5,208 bases of DNA from a bacterium (GTDB lineage Archaea; Thermoproteota; Nitrososphaeria; Nitrososphaerales; CADDZS01): NCBI GenBank assembly GCA_027310845.1, contig DAIDAB010000154.1:1-5208 (forward strand), in the 5' to 3' direction. Position 1 is the stretch's first letter. Each line of letters opens with the position of its first letter. Shown one piece after another: positions 4,787-5,208 of the stretch. Position numbers and translations under genes: made by a program. The notes under the pieces are model-generated. The model did no database searches. It was not told the origin of the DNA and saw only the letters and a list, made by a program, of their open reading frames with translations.

Positions 4787-5208
4787 TTGAGTGCGAGAGT
4801 GGAAGATCCATCCAGGCTCAAAGAGATCCTGAACCAGACCGCTCAATGGGCAGTGGAGGAGCTCCAGAGAAGAGGCCATAGGATACGTTCAGAAGTATCA
4901 TTTGGGATAGACCCGAAACTCAAATTTATGGGATACACGACAAAGGTCGGGCACGGACAAAGGATCATTGTCTCTGGCTGGTCTCTTTCGACGCCGATGG
5001 TTAAAGGGCTGCTGATACACGAGCTCAGTCACGTAATCCTCACCGATGAGAACCACCCGTCACACCAGTTTGACCTTCTCTCCGCTATAGTGAACAAGTA
5101 TTCCAATTTGAATAATCTTGACGACAGGTCTGCGGAGACTCTGAGCGAGTCGCTCACTCATGTACAAGATATCTACGCAGATGACATCGGTTTCACCATT
5201 TTCAAGGA
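4787..5208 (+). CDS. Partial putative zinc metallopeptidase (HELSH motif), 3' end cut by window
   Basis: An open frame runs to the right edge and shows 140 residues. I take TTG 4787 as start because an in-frame TAG lies at 4769-4771 and GAGGT (4771-4775) gives a Shine-Dalgarno; GTG 4799 is the alternative. The protein begins with an amphipathic helix (LKEILNQTAQWAVEELQRRG), has a basic-to-hydrophobic beta region (about 33-68), then GLLIHELSHVI with the HExxH zinc motif at 78-82 (His78, Glu79, His82). About 45 residues later comes HVQDIYADDIGF (125-136), which resembles the helix giving the third zinc ligand in gluzincins such as M48, although a glutamate is not obvious there. No signal peptide or membrane segment is seen in the visible part, so it looks cytosolic. 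It may belong to an archaeal HExxH domain family of unknown function; substrate and exact family cannot be stated. Confidence 0.75.
   Translation, partial: MSARVEDPSRLKEILNQTAQWAVEELQRRGHRIRSEVSFGIDPKLKFMGYTTKVGHGQRIIVSGWSLSTPMVKGLLIHELSHVILTDENHPSHQFDLLSAIVNKYSNLNNLDDRSAETLSESLTHVQDIYADDIGFTIFK

Noticed and set aside
1..5208. CRISPR array, insertion sequence, integrase or attachment site
   Set aside because: No regularly spaced repeats, transposase or recombinase motifs, or tRNA-flanking direct repeats were seen.

Overview
The window most likely comes from an archaeon, probably a mesophilic member of the Thaumarchaeota/TACK group, but this is an inference from style and not from a marker gene. 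The signs are Shine-Dalgarno sequences of the GGTGAT/GAGG type, consistent use of TTG or GTG start codons, AGA/AGG as common arginine codons, TATA-like boxes instead of bacterial -35/-10 pairs, and a membrane protein with a cytoplasmic zinc ribbon plus several N-glycosylation sequons. No rRNA, tRNA, CRISPR array, transposase or phage gene was found.

Layout from left to right. (1) At 1-142 on the minus strand is the 5' end of an unrecognised helical protein that runs off the left edge. (2) At 198-1880 on the minus strand is a complete 14-helix DHA2-type (EmrB/QacA) multidrug exporter of the major facilitator superfamily. (3) At 1881-2117 is a divergent intergenic region rich in structure: a perfect 15-bp palindrome, an overlapping hairpin, a 10-codon upstream ORF, and a 16-bp inverted repeat (one mismatch) whose arms lie just in front of the start codons of the two divergent genes. 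(4) At 2118-2798 on the plus strand is a membrane-anchored protein with an outside beta-rich domain, a second membrane helix and a C-terminal zinc ribbon. (5) At 2799-3286 is a convergent spacer with at most one doubtful 60-codon ORF on the minus strand. (6) At 3287-4651 on the minus strand is a tight two-gene operon: a MoaD/ThiS/CysO-type sulfur carrier ending in Gly-Gly, whose stop codon directly abuts the start of a seven-Asp-box beta-propeller (BNR/sialidase-like fold, no secretion signal). (7) At 4787-5208 on the plus strand is the 5' part of a putative HExxH zinc metallopeptidase that runs off the right edge.

The strongest candidate for an under-described system is the sulfur-carrier/beta-propeller operon. 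Both proteins look cytosolic, the genes abut without a gap, and the propeller has conserved-looking His, Trp and Cys positions but no evident reason to be a sialidase. The second point of interest is the exporter/zinc-ribbon divergon, where two unrelated genes share nearly the same ribosome-binding leader in inverted orientation.
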